A stretch of DNA of 64,000 nucleotides from an uncultured Eubacteriales bacterium (GCA_900319695.1 ONPN01000004.1:22979-86978); one strand, 5' to 3'. Shown: positions 1 to 7,887, numbered from the stretch's first letter. Made by a program: numbers and translations. Notes: generated by a model not told the origin, from the letters alone.

Positions 1-375
1 GCGCTTGTGCATCTCCTTGGCGATGGGGTACGCGATGGCGCAGCCGACGCCGCCGCCGACCACGCAGACCTTCTTCAGGCCTTCCATCTCGGTGGCTCTG
101 CCGAGGGGGCCGACGAAGTCGGAGATGTAGTCGCCCTGCTCGACGGTGTGGAGCATCTTGGTGGTGCGGCCCGCGGCCTGCACCATGACGGAGACAGTGC
201 CTTTCTCGCGGTCCCAGTCCGCGACGGAGACGGGGACGCGCTCGCCCTGCTCGTCCAGGCGGAAGATCACGAACTGACCGGCCTGCGCATGTCTGGCGGC
301 CAGCGGCGCCTCGATCTCAAACAGACAAATGGTCTTGGCGTCGTTGAGGAAACGCTTGGTTACGACCTTGTACAT
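1..375 (-). CDS. NfnA/SudB-like FAD/NAD-binding ferredoxin-NADP reductase subunit (partial, 5' end)
   Basis: The first 125 codons of a minus-strand gene run off the left edge of the window. The start is the ATG at 375-373, preceded by AGAGGTG. The protein begins MYKVVTKRFLNDAKTICLFE and continues into a ferredoxin-reductase-type beta barrel. The FAD-binding segment contains GQFVIFR and the NAD-binding fold begins at KKVCVVGGGVGCA (about residues 107-119). This is the pattern of the small sulfide dehydrogenase / NfnA subunit, which carries FAD and exchanges electrons between NADH, ferredoxin and NADPH together with a large NfnB/GltD-like subunit. The partner gene would lie left of the window. 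A dihydroorotate dehydrogenase electron-transfer subunit (PyrK) is the main alternative, because the two families share this fold. Confidence 0.8.
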   Translation of the reverse strand, partial: MYKVVTKRFLNDAKTICLFEIEAPLAARHAQAGQFVIFRLDEQGERVPVSVADWDREKGTVSVMVQAAGRTTKMLHTVEQGDYISDFVGPLGRATEMEGLKKVCVVGGGVGCAIAYPIAKEMHKR

Positions 376-435
376 GGAAACACCTCTATAATATTTATTG
401 ATTGCTGATGGTACTGTCGTTCGACAACAGATTTA

Positions 436-463
436 TTTTACGCTTTTTTTGGTATTAAGTCAA
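436..463 (-). promoter_or_regulatory. sigma-A promoter for the NfnA/SudB-like gene
   Basis: On the minus strand TTGACT (463-458) is separated by 16 bp from TAAAAT (441-436). The expected start point is near 429, giving a leader of about 50 nt. An inverted repeat TGTCG-TT-CGACA (415-426) lies just inside the transcribed region and could be an operator; that part is speculative. Confidence 0.7.
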
Positions 464-495
464 TGTTTTCCGTATTTTTTACCCTGTTAAAGTAA

Positions 496-849
496 TCACA
501 CGTACAAAATCAGGGCGATCATCTCCAGCGGCTCGTCCCCGACGGCCTTCATGCTGTGGCCCTCGCCGTCACCGACGTACATCACGTCGCCGGGGCCGAC
601 CTCGATGAGCGTGCCGTTGTCGCTGTACTCACCGCGGCCTTTGAGGATGTAGTAGGTCTCGCCGTCGCCGTGGTGGACATGCCAGCCGAGCTCACATCCG
701 GGCCGGATGACCACATGGTTAAAGAGCCGTCCCTTGCCGTACATCTCCTCCGCGCCCAGCAGGAGTCTGTGGTGCTCGACCTCGCCCGCGCCGCCGAACA
801 TCTTCTTCATCTCCACCGGGACTTCGTCTTTACGTCTGATAACGCTCAT
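496..849 (-). CDS. small cupin-domain protein
   Basis: A 117-residue single-domain cupin. Motif 1 is seen as GWHVHHGDGETYYILKGRG (about residues 55-73, with metal-ligand His-His and Glu) and motif 2 as PGDVMYVGDGEGHSMKAVG (about residues 85-103). Proteins of this size and pattern are metal-binding beta barrels; the substrate cannot be read from sequence. The gene starts 11 bp downstream of the LUD-domain gene in the same direction, so the two are almost certainly co-transcribed from the promoter at 1482-1510. It could be a small isomerase, a dioxygenase-like enzyme or a sugar-binding sensor; none of these is distinguishable here. Confidence 0.85.
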   Translation of the reverse strand: MSVIRRKDEVPVEMKKMFGGAGEVEHHRLLLGAEEMYGKGRLFNHVVIRPGCELGWHVHHGDGETYYILKGRGEYSDNGTLIEVGPGDVMYVGDGEGHSMKAVGDEPLEMIALILYV

Positions 850-860
850 GTTCTCCTCCT

Positions 861-1451
861 TTACATGCCGAGTTCTTCGTCAATCAAAACAACTTCCGTC
901 TCCATGCCGTTCATCGGGGCCCACAGCACCGTGAGCGCCCGGCAGATGCGCTCCGGACTGCGGCAGTCGTGGCAGATGCCGTCGGTCTGGCAGGGCGTCT
1001 TCTTGCCAAAGCGCGCGCAGTTTTTCACCGCCGCGACGTTGCGAGCCCGTTTCAGCGCCGTGTCGAAGTCCGGGGCGATCTTGTTGACGCCCGCGATAAT
1101 GAAGACCTTCTCGTGTCCGAAGACCGTGGCCGCGATGCGGTTGCCGGTGCCATCGATGTTGAAGATTTCGCCGTCCTCGCTGATGGCGTTTGCGCTGCAC
1201 AGGTACACATCCGTCAGCGCCGCGCTCTTGAGCGTCTCGCGCCCCGGCGTCTTCCAGTGCCAGTATACCGTGTTGTCCGCCGAGAGCTTTTCAAAAAGCC
1301 CCAGTGCCTCGACCGTCTTGCTGCCGCCTATGCCCACGCTTTTGCCGCTGACCTGTCCGGCGATCCAGGCCGCCGCCTCCCGCGCGCTTTCAAAGTGTGA
1401 GACCTTGAAGCCGCGCGCTTCCAGATTGTGAATGGTTTTGTTCAGGTCCAT
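861..1451 (-). CDS. LUD-domain protein (LutC-like lactate utilisation family)
   Basis: This 196-residue protein starts at MDLNKTIHNLEARGF. The start at 1451 is preferred because it follows CAGGGGAGGCGGT, and because the upstream in-frame Met at 1505 lies inside the promoter. GKSVGIGGSKTVEALGLFE (about residues 36-54) and NRIAATVFGHEKVFIIAGVNKI mark the LUD (DUF162) fold, which is shared with LutB/LutC of L-lactate oxidation and with many stand-alone clostridial proteins of unknown role. A Cys-containing C-terminal part (CARFGKKTPCQTDGICHDC) suggests metal or Fe-S binding. There is no LutA or LutB nearby, so a role in lactate oxidation is not supported by context. Confidence 0.85.
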   Translation of the reverse strand: MDLNKTIHNLEARGFKVSHFESAREAAAWIAGQVSGKSVGIGGSKTVEALGLFEKLSADNTVYWHWKTPGRETLKSAALTDVYLCSANAISEDGEIFNIDGTGNRIAATVFGHEKVFIIAGVNKIAPDFDTALKRARNVAAVKNCARFGKKTPCQTDGICHDCRSPERICRALTVLWAPMNGMETEVVLIDEELGM

Positions 1452-1481
1452 AGGACCGCCTCCCCTGTTTATTGTATTTTC

Positions 1482-1510
1482 ATTATACAAAAGCCCCGCG
1501 TACATGTCAA
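1482..1510 (-). promoter_or_regulatory. consensus sigma-A promoter for the LUD-cupin operon
   Basis: On the minus strand a perfect TTGACA (1510-1505) is followed after 17 bp by a perfect TATAAT (1487-1482). It places transcription start near 1475 and fixes the LUD start codon at 1451. Confidence 0.85.
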
Positions 1511-1529
1511 AGCCGCGGGGAAATTTTTC

Positions 1530-1558
1530 TTGACAGTGTCGCTTTAGTGTGCTAATAT
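1530..1558 (+). promoter_or_regulatory. sigma-A promoter for the ABC importer-racemase operon
   Basis: TTGACA (1530-1535), a 17-bp spacer and TAATAT (1553-1558). It is divergent from, and adjacent to, the LUD promoter. The leader is about 45 nt, with AAGGAG ahead of the ATG at 1612. Confidence 0.85.
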
Positions 1559-1611
1559 GCTAAATCGTTAAGAGAACCGCAAAACCATTTTGAAAATAAG
1601 GAGACAACACC

Positions 1612-2424
1612 ATGAAAAAAATCATCTGCCTTACGTTGACCCTTGTCATGATGGCCGCCCTGTTCGCCCCCGGCGCCTTTGCCGCCGAGAAGACCTTCAT
1701 CATGGGCATTGACCCCGAGTATCCCCCGTTCAGCTACCTCGGCGACGACGGCGAATACACCGGCTTTGACGTTGAGGTCTGCAAGGCCGTCTGCGATTAC
1801 CTCGGCTGGGATTTGGAAATCTTCGGCGTCAACTGGGACGAGAAGCTGGTTCAGCTCGACTCCATGGAGTGCGACTGCGTGTGGTCCGGCATGACCATTC
1901 TCGACAGCATGAAGGAAGCCGGCTATGTGATCTCCGAGCCCTACTATGACAACACTCAGGTTCTGGTCGTCAAGGCCGACAGCGGCTTCAAGTCCTCCAA
2001 GGACCTCGCCGGCAAGATCGTCGCGGTTCAGCTCGGCACCTCCGGCGAGAGCCTGCTCAACGGCGACCTGGCCGATCTGGCAGCTACCTTCGACAACGTC
2101 CTGACCTGCGACAGCTTCCTCAAGTGCTTCACCGAGCTGCAGGGCGGCGCGGTTGACGCTGTGTTCGTCGACATGCCCGTCGCGGCGAGCTACGTTGCCA
2201 AGCACGACGGTCTCGCCATCATCGACGAGCAGCTCGGCGCCGAGCAGTACGGCATTGCCTTCCGCTCCGGCGACGCCGAGCTCTGCAAGGCCGTTGACGA
2301 CGCCGTTCAGGCCCTGGTCAAGGACGGCACCTACGCCAAGATCGCCGAGAAAGAGGAGTACGCCGACATCGTCAACAACCTTCTCTTCCTGAACGCCGAC
2401 GCTGACGCGGAGAAGGCCGCCTGA
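1612..2424 (+). CDS. amino-acid ABC transporter substrate-binding protein
   Basis: A 270-residue extracytoplasmic binding protein of the polar amino acid family (SBP_bac_3). It starts with a Sec signal MKKIICLTLTLVMMAALFAP, with likely cleavage after GAFA. Typical features follow: GIDPEYPPFSYLGDDGEYTGFDVEVC near the N-terminus, GKIVAVQLGTSGE for the ligand-contacting region, and a second lobe containing VDAVFVDMPVA. It is the first gene of an operon with permease, ATPase and racemase genes. There is no lipobox cysteine, which is unusual for a monoderm Firmicute, where such proteins are normally lipid-anchored. The ligand is unknown; co-occurrence with a racemase suggests an amino acid whose D or L form is interconverted after uptake. 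Confidence 0.9.
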   Translation: MKKIICLTLTLVMMAALFAPGAFAAEKTFIMGIDPEYPPFSYLGDDGEYTGFDVEVCKAVCDYLGWDLEIFGVNWDEKLVQLDSMECDCVWSGMTILDSMKEAGYVISEPYYDNTQVLVVKADSGFKSSKDLAGKIVAVQLGTSGESLLNGDLADLAATFDNVLTCDSFLKCFTELQGGAVDAVFVDMPVAASYVAKHDGLAIIDEQLGAEQYGIAFRSGDAELCKAVDDAVQALVKDGTYAKIAEKEEYADIVNNLLFLNADADAEKAA

Positions 2425-2454
2425 GGTATCACGGCAAAATCGCATTGACTCTAA

Positions 2455-2484
2455 CCCGAAAGCGCAGAAATCTGCGCTTTCGGG
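2455..2484 (+). terminator. intra-operon hairpin between binding protein and permease
   Basis: A perfect 14-bp stem (2455-2468 with 2471-2484) and a 2-nt loop, with no strong U-run after it. Such hairpins usually attenuate read-through and protect the upstream mRNA, giving more binding protein than permease. The minus-strand importer has an equivalent at 21779-21803. Confidence 0.6.
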
Positions 2485-2545
2485 ATATTGTTCTATTTCC
2501 CGCTTTTCCCCGTACACACAATCAAAAAGAAAATGAGGGTTCCCT

Positions 2546-3193
2546 ATGTCGCTGATGACAATGATCGTCAAGATGAGCGAGGGTCTGGGCAAGACCTGCG
2601 CCATCTTTTTTCTGACTCTGCTCTTCTCGCTCCCGCTGGGCATGATCGTCGCCCTGCTGCGCATGAGCAAGGTGAAGGTGGTCTCCGCGGTCACGCGCTT
2701 CATCATCACCGTGCTGCGCGGCACGCCGCTGATGCTCCAGCTCCTCGCGGTCACCTACGGCCCCTACTACCTCTTCGGGGCGACAGTCGCGCGCAACAAG
2801 CTCATCCCCGTCGTGATCGCCTTCTCCATCAACTATGCCGCCTACTTTGCGGAGATTTACCGCGGCGGCATTGAGTCCATCCCCATCGGCCAGTATGAGG
2901 CGGCGGAGGTTTTGGGCTACACGAAGGTGCAGACCTTCATGCGCATCATCCTGCCGCAGGTCATCAAGCGCATCATGCCGAGCGTCACCAACGAGGTTGT
3001 GACGCTGGTCAAGGATACCTCAATGGCCTTCACAGTCTCCTATCAGGAGATGTTCACCATCGGCAAGCAGATTGCAAACTCCCAGACCAGCTTTACGCCC
3101 TTCCTCGTCGCGGGCGTCTTCTACTACGTGTTCAACGTGGTCGTGGACTATGTGATGGGCCGGATCGAAAAGCGGCTGGATTACTACAGGTGA
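2546..3193 (+). CDS. amino-acid ABC transporter permease (HisM/GlnP family)
   Basis: A 215-residue integral membrane subunit with about five hydrophobic segments. The EAA loop that docks on the ATPase is recognisable as EAAEVLGYTKVQTFMRIILPQ (about residues 112-132). RGTPLMLQL near residue 59 is typical of the polar amino acid permease family. It lies between the binding-protein and ATPase genes, with 12 bp to the latter. A GAGGG site precedes the ATG at 2546. One permease gene is present, so the transporter is expected to be a homodimer. Confidence 0.9.
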   Translation: MSLMTMIVKMSEGLGKTCAIFFLTLLFSLPLGMIVALLRMSKVKVVSAVTRFIITVLRGTPLMLQLLAVTYGPYYLFGATVARNKLIPVVIAFSINYAAYFAEIYRGGIESIPIGQYEAAEVLGYTKVQTFMRIILPQVIKRIMPSVTNEVVTLVKDTSMAFTVSYQEMFTIGKQIANSQTSFTPFLVAGVFYYVFNVVVDYVMGRIEKRLDYYR

Positions 3194-3205
3194 GAAGGGG
3201 GAAAC

Positions 3206-3982
3206 ATGATGAACGCAAACAACATGACAAACGCTGACGCCCCCATTCTCTCTATCCGGAACCTCCAGAAATCCTTCGACTCCCTCCATGTGCTGGAGGA
3301 CATTTCCCTCTCCGTTGAGCGCGGCAACGTCGTCTCGATCATCGGGCCCTCCGGCTCGGGCAAATCCACGCTGCTCCGCTGTGCCTCCTTCCTGGAGCAC
3401 GCCGACGGCGGCGACATCCTCTACGACGGACAGTACGCCCTCAAAAACGGGGTCTACGCCCACCGCTCGGAGCTCAACCGCTTCCGCACGCGCTTCGGGC
3501 TGGTTTTCCAGAACTTTCAGCTCTTCCCGCACTACTCGGTGCTGCGCAACATCTCCGAGGCTCCGATCCTCCACGGCGAGGACAAGGCCGAGGTGCTTGA
3601 GCGCGCCATGGAGCTTTTGAAGAAGATGGGGCTTGAGGGCAAGGAGAAGGCCTACCCCTTCCAGCTCTCCGGCGGCCAGCAGCAGCGCGTTGCCATTGCG
3701 CGCGCCCTGTGCATGCGCCCCGAGATTTTATATTTTGACGAGCCCACCTCCGCCCTCGACCCCGAGCTCACGGGCGAGGTTTTGAAGGTCATCCGCCAGC
3801 TTGCGGACGAGAAGATGACCATGGTGGTCGTCACCCACGAGATGCCCTTCGCCAAGGCGGTCAGCAACCGCGTCATCTTCATGGCGGGCGGCGTGATCGT
3901 GGAGCAGGGCGACCCGAAAGAGGTCTTTGAAAATCCACGTGAGGAACGCACCCGGCAGTTCCTGCGCGTGTTCGAGCGCTGA
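3206..3982 (+). CDS. amino-acid ABC transporter ATP-binding protein
   Basis: A 258-residue ABC ATPase. Walker A is [14 protein letters not shown] (about residue 47), the Q-loop is [10 protein letters not shown], the signature is [15 protein letters not shown], Walker B is [14 protein letters not shown] and the H-switch is VVTHE. This is the GlnQ/HisP pattern for polar amino acid uptake. The start has two adjacent ATGs (3206 and 3209) behind AGAAGGGGG; either may be used. The stop is only 3 nt before the racemase start, so the two are translationally coupled. Confidence 0.93.
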   Translation: MMNANNMTNADAPILSIRNLQKSFDSLHVLEDISLSVERGNVVSIIGPSGSGKSTLLRCASFLEHADGGDILYDGQYALKNGVYAHRSELNRFRTRFGLVFQNFQLFPHYSVLRNISEAPILHGEDKAEVLERAMELLKKMGLEGKEKAYPFQLSGGQQQRVAIARALCMRPEILYFDEPTSALDPELTGEVLKVIRQLADEKMTMVVVTHEMPFAKAVSNRVIFMAGGVIVEQGDPKEVFENPREERTRQFLRVFER

Positions 3983-3985
3983 GTC

Positions 3986-4816
3986 ATGGAGCTGCACGTC
4001 AGCATCCTCGACCCCACGGGCAACATCACCGCCCTGGTGGAGAGCGAGGTTGAGATCACTCGTCAGCCCGCCGTTGCCGCCGAGATCATGCGCCGCCACC
4101 CGGAGGTGGAGCAGGTCGGTTTCCTGCGTCCCGCCTCCGGGGACGGCGTTGCGGCGGAGCTGCGCATGGCCGGGGGCGAGTTCTGCGGCAACGCTTCCAT
4201 GTGCGCCGCCGTGCTCTGCCGCTTGAATGGCATTCAAGGAGACGAAGCAATTCGCCTCCGGGTCTCCGGGACAAAGCAGCCGGTGTCGGTCCGTCTCAGG
4301 CGCGAGGCCCCAGACCGTTTCCGAGCCGAGCTGACCATGCCGTCCGCGCTGGGCATTGAGGAGAGAGCCTTCCGCTTTGAAGGTATAGGCAGCGTGCTTC
4401 CCCTTGTCCGCCTCGAAGGGATCTCCCACGTCATCGCGGAGCCTGCCTCCCCCTTCTTTTCACTCCTTGAAAACCGGGAGGCCGCCGAAGGTGCTGTGCG
4501 CTCCTTCTGTAAAGAGCTCCGCGCCGAGGGGCTGGGCCTGCTGTTTTTGGACGGCAGCGGAGCTGAGCGCCGCATGACGCCGCTTGTGTATATTCCCGGC
4601 AGCGGGACGGTCTTCTGGGAAAACTCCTGCGCCAGCGGCAGCGCCGCCGTGGGCGTCTGTCTTGCGAAAAGGAGCGGCGCGCCGGTCGATCTTTGCCTCC
4701 GTCAGCCCGGCGGGACGCTGCGCGTTTCATGCGATCCCAGGAGCTTTGCGCCCCGTCTCGGCGGCAGCGTCAAACTTATTTCGAGCTTTTCGGAAAATTT
4801 TTCAGAAAGCTGTTGA
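3986..4816 (+). CDS. DAP-epimerase-fold amino-acid racemase (CntK/histidine racemase-like)
   Basis: A 276-residue PLP-independent racemase. It has the two-cysteine layout of the diaminopimelate epimerase fold: Cys67 in [10 protein letters not shown] and Cys215 in [10 protein letters not shown]. In DapF the equivalent motifs are MCGNG and ACGTGA. The GGEFCGNA variant is what I associate with broader amino-acid racemases such as staphylococcal CntK (histidine racemase) rather than true DapF. It is the last gene of an amino-acid ABC importer operon, 3 nt behind the ATPase, so its substrate is probably the imported amino acid or its enantiomer. A separate DapF-like domain occurs in the window, fused to CarB. 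Histidine as substrate is inference only. Confidence 0.75.
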   Translation: MELHVSILDPTGNITALVESEVEITRQPAVAAEIMRRHPEVEQVGFLRPASGDGVAAELRMAGGEFCGNASMCAAVLCRLNGIQGDEAIRLRVSGTKQPVSVRLRREAPDRFRAELTMPSALGIEERAFRFEGIGSVLPLVRLEGISHVIAEPASPFFSLLENREAAEGAVRSFCKELRAEGLGLLFLDGSGAERRMTPLVYIPGSGTVFWENSCASGSAAVGVCLAKRSGAPVDLCLRQPGGTLRVSCDPRSFAPRLGGSVKLISSFSENFSESC

Positions 4817-4842
4817 CAAATGGGACATTGATATGGTATATT
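4813..4842 (+). promoter_or_regulatory. sigma-A promoter of the tRNA cluster
   Basis: TTGACA (4813-4818), an 18-bp spacer and TATATT (4837-4842), overlapping the stop codon of the racemase gene and ending 24 bp before tRNA-Gly. Confidence 0.8.
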
Positions 4843-4866
4843 CTCAAGGCTGAATGGGGACGACGT

Positions 4867-4940
4867 GCGGGTGTAGTTCAATGGTAGAACACCAGCCTTC
4901 CAAGCTGGATACGTGGGTTCGATTCCCATCACCCGCTCCA
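4867..4940 (+). tRNA. tRNA-Gly(TCC)
   Basis: Full cloverleaf with acceptor GCGGGTG pairing with CACCCGC, discriminator T and an encoded CCA. The anticodon loop CTTCCAA gives TCC. First gene of the cluster. The 60 nt to the next tRNA contain a short hairpin (GAAGCA/TGCTTC). Confidence 0.95.
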
Positions 4941-5000
4941 GCGTCGGAAGAAGCAGGCCACATTATGCTTCCCGATCTTGTTGGCGCGGTCAGCATATAC

Positions 5001-5077
5001 GCGCCAATAGCTCAGCAGGATAGAGCAACTGCCTTCTAAGCAGTAGGTCGGGGGTTCGAATCCCTCTTGGCGTGCCA
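5001..5077 (+). tRNA. tRNA-Arg(TCT)
   Basis: Acceptor GCGCCAA pairs with TTGGCGT (first pair G-T). The anticodon loop CTTCTAA gives TCT, and CCA is encoded at 5075-5077. Structured repeat copy A begins 4 nt after the CCA. Confidence 0.93.
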
Positions 5078-5080
5078 GGA

Positions 5081-5200
5081 CGTCAGAAGAAACTTACTCC
5101 GTTCCGCTTTCGCGGTTTGCGTAAGTGCCGCGAAAGCTCCACATCCGTAAGTTCCTTCTTCCTTTCAAACACAAACCCGCTTCGCTGGGCTTTGTGTTTG
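5081..5200 (+). repeat. 120-nt structured repeat, copy A
   Basis: One of three copies (the others are 5549-5667 and 53497-53616). All begin CGTCAG. They share an outer stem (here GAAGAA 5086-5091 with TTCTTC 5156-5161), a central hairpin (10-bp stem 5106-5115/5128-5137, loop TTTGCGTAAGTG) and a 3' hairpin of copy-specific sequence (CAAACACAAA 5166-5175 with TTTGTGTTTG 5191-5200). Stem sequences differ between copies but pairing is kept. It abuts tRNA-Arg. I do not recognise it as a named family. Confidence 0.8.
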
Positions 5201-5348
5201 GCGAGGGAACAAACCTGTTCCGTTTCACGCGGTCGTGCGGTCAGGTTTTTGATATAGACTCTCCGCCGGGAGAGCAGCAGAACAACAACTTCAAAGCCTG
5301 GCTTTGAGTTTATGATAGGACGTGCGGGAAGCCGCACGGACAGATATG
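5201..5348 (+). repeat. hairpin-rich spacer between tRNA-Arg and tRNA-His
   Basis: There is no gene here. Four consecutive short perfect or near-perfect hairpins are visible: GGAACA/TGTTCC (5206-5221), CTCTCC/GGAGAG (about 5259-5274), TCAAAGCC/GGCTTTGA (about 5290-5306) and GTGCGG/CCGCAC (about 5322-5337). The last lies just before tRNA-His. They may act as processing or termination signals in the tRNA transcript. Confidence 0.55.
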
Positions 5349-5424
5349 GTGGGATTAGCTCAGTTGGTAGAGCACCGGATTGTGGTTCCGGGTGTCGTGG
5401 GTTCGAGCCCCATATCCCACCCCA
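5349..5424 (+). tRNA. tRNA-His(GTG)
   Basis: Acceptor GTGGGAT pairs with ATCCCAC. Discriminator C73 faces an encoded G at 5348 (the tRNA-His G-1), and CCA is at 5422-5424. The anticodon loop TTGTGGT gives GTG. Confidence 0.95.
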
Positions 5425-5474
5425 CTAAAAACGAGCCGAGGCCGGCCTCGCCGGTCTCGGTTTTGAAATATCAT

Positions 5475-5548
5475 TGGGATGTAGTGTAATGGTAACACAC
5501 CGGACTTTGACTCCGATATAGTGGGTTCGAGTCCCGCCATCCCAGCCA
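5475..5548 (+). tRNA. tRNA-Gln(TTG)
   Basis: Acceptor TGGGATG pairs with CATCCCA, discriminator G, encoded CCA. The anticodon loop CTTTGAC gives TTG. The outermost anticodon-stem pair (27-43) is a C-A mismatch. Structured repeat copy B starts on the base after the CCA. Confidence 0.93.
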
Positions 5549-5667
5549 CGTCAGAGGAAGCTCGCGCCGCTCCGTTTCCGCGGTTTGCGTAAAGGCCGCG
5601 AAAACTGCACTATGCTCCCTTCCTCTTCCTTTCCAAATCGAAACCGCTTTGCCGGGTTTCGATTTGG
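5549..5667 (+). repeat. 119-nt structured repeat, copy B
   Basis: Same architecture as copy A, starting CGTCAG immediately after the tRNA-Gln CCA. The outer stem GAGGAAG (5554-5560) / CTTCCTC (5619-5625) shows a compensatory change against copies A and C. The central hairpin is 5574-5583/5596-5605 with loop TTTGCGTAAAGG. The 3' hairpin pairs 5633-5645 with 5655-5667, in a sequence unlike those of A and C. Confidence 0.8.
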
Positions 5668-5747
5668 GGAGACGCGGCAAAACATAGTCTTGAGAGGAAG
5701 AATAATGGCATCGGTCAAATGACCTTATGACGTTATTCCGACGATAT

Positions 5748-5823
5748 GCCCCAGTAGCTCAGGAGGTAGAGCACCTGCCTTTTAAGCAGGGTGTCCGGGG
5801 TTCGAGTCCCCGCTGGAGCACCA
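5748..5823 (+). tRNA. tRNA-Lys(TTT)
   Basis: The anticodon loop CTTTTAA gives TTT and CCA is encoded at 5821-5823. Acceptor strands GCCCCAG and CTGGAGC pair except for C3-A70; a T at position 3 would restore the stem. The last 29 nt are repeated exactly at 5964-5992, and the last 21 at 6146-6166. A terminator-like hairpin (arms 5824-5835 and 5850-5861) begins on the next base. Confidence 0.9.
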
Positions 5824-5861
5824 ACCGCAGACAGCTCGCCACTCGGCGGGCTGTCTGTGGT
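5824..5861 (+). terminator. hairpin following tRNA-Lys
   Basis: A 12-bp stem (5824-5835 with 5850-5861, one G-T pair) enclosing a second small stem CGCC/GGCG. Only a short T-run follows, so termination here may be partial. Confidence 0.6.
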
Positions 5862-5963
5862 TTATGGGTTTATCTGGATCGAACCACGGGCACCTAAACG
5901 CGAAGCGTTTTTTGAGCGAAGCGGAATAAGCTGCGAAGCAGGCCGCGCCAGCGGCAGGCTTCG

Positions 5964-5992
5964 CCGGGGTTCGAGTCCCCGCTGGAGCACCA
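5964..5992 (+). repeat. second copy of the tRNA-Lys 3' end (29 nt, exact)
   Basis: Identical to 5795-5823, including the T-arm, acceptor 3' strand and CCA, but with no upstream tRNA body. It is followed at once by its own terminator (CCACCCC 6002-6008 / GGGGTGG 6013-6019, then TTGTTTTTTT). This looks like an attachment-site scar or a tail replacement. Confidence 0.85.
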
Positions 5993-5996
5993 AAAG

Positions 5997-6029
5997 AACA
6001 GCCACCCCTTTCGGGGTGGTTGTTTTTTT
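5997..6029 (+). terminator. Rho-independent terminator after tRNA-Lys tail copy 2
   Basis: GC-rich stem CCACCCC/GGGGTGG with a TTTC loop, flanked by pairing A and T residues and followed by seven Ts (6023-6029). Confidence 0.8.
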
Positions 6030-6145
6030 CATGCCGACGGGGACTCGAATCATCATCGAAAGCCCCGGCGGGGCTTTCATCGTCCAGTGCGCACACTGGG
6101 CGATACCTCTATTTGCGCCGATCTCCCGCGAGGCGCAAATGCATG

Positions 6146-6166
6146 CGAGTCCCCGCTGGAGCACCA
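6146..6166 (+). repeat. third copy of the tRNA-Lys 3' end (21 nt, exact)
   Basis: Identical to 5803-5823. It is followed by a third, unrelated hairpin (arms about 6172-6185 and 6207-6221, T-rich 3' side). The interval 5993-6145 between tails 2 and 3 also holds a 16-nt palindrome-like site (6084-6099) that recurs inverted at 9969-9984. No gene is seen in 5824-6471. Confidence 0.8.
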
Positions 6167-6171
6167 AACCG

Positions 6172-6226
6172 ACAAAATTCGAACCAGCTCTTCCCTATGG
6201 AAGACGGGTTCGGATTTTTGTGTTTT
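6172..6226 (+). terminator. terminator-like hairpin after tRNA-Lys tail copy 3
   Basis: GAACC (6181-6185) pairs with GGTTC (6207-6211), and the stem extends outward through A/T pairs to about 6172/6221. An inner CTTCC/GGAAG stem sits in the loop, and GTTTTC follows. Confidence 0.6.
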
Positions 6227-6362
6227 CTGCCAGTGTCCGTCCTCTCCCAACGGCGTCCAGATGGTGAGCGGGAAGCTGCAATTGATGCAGCCCCCCCGCC
6301 CGTTTCTATTTAGCTAACAATACTTTCCGCTTGTGATTTCCTCGAAATACAGAAATCATACT

Positions 6363-6453
6363 GGTCTCCCATAAAACGGCTTAAAGCCGTTTTATAGTGC
6401 CAAAGGCGCGTCGGAGACCTATGAGACGTGTTTTGTGCCCGAGGGCACAAAAC
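6363..6453 (-). terminator. nested palindromes downstream of gdhA
   Basis: A perfect inverted repeat at 6371-6395 is enclosed by GGTCTCC (6363-6369) and GGAGACC (6413-6419). A second perfect palindrome spans 6430-6453 (GTTTTGTGCCC with GGGCACAAAAC). They lie just past the gdhA stop on its strand and probably include its terminator. The rest of 6227-6471 shows nothing recognisable. Confidence 0.6.
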
Positions 6454-6471
6454 TTTTAACGAAAAACAGTA

Positions 6472-7836
<1,365 letters not shown>

Positions 7837-7887
7837 TTACATTCGGATGCAGAAATTATACTGCAAAAGGCCTGAAACATACAAGAA

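Noticed and set aside
556-1431. Long plus-strand reading frame opposite the cupin and LUD genes
   Set aside because: It is antisense to two genes with clear motifs, has no ribosome-binding site, and its residues are the typical low-complexity shadow of GC-rich coding DNA.
5549-5667. Integron attC-like cassettes for the 120-nt repeats
   Set aside because: The long paired arms are reminiscent, but the conserved RYYYAAC/GTTRRRY ends are absent and no integrase is present.
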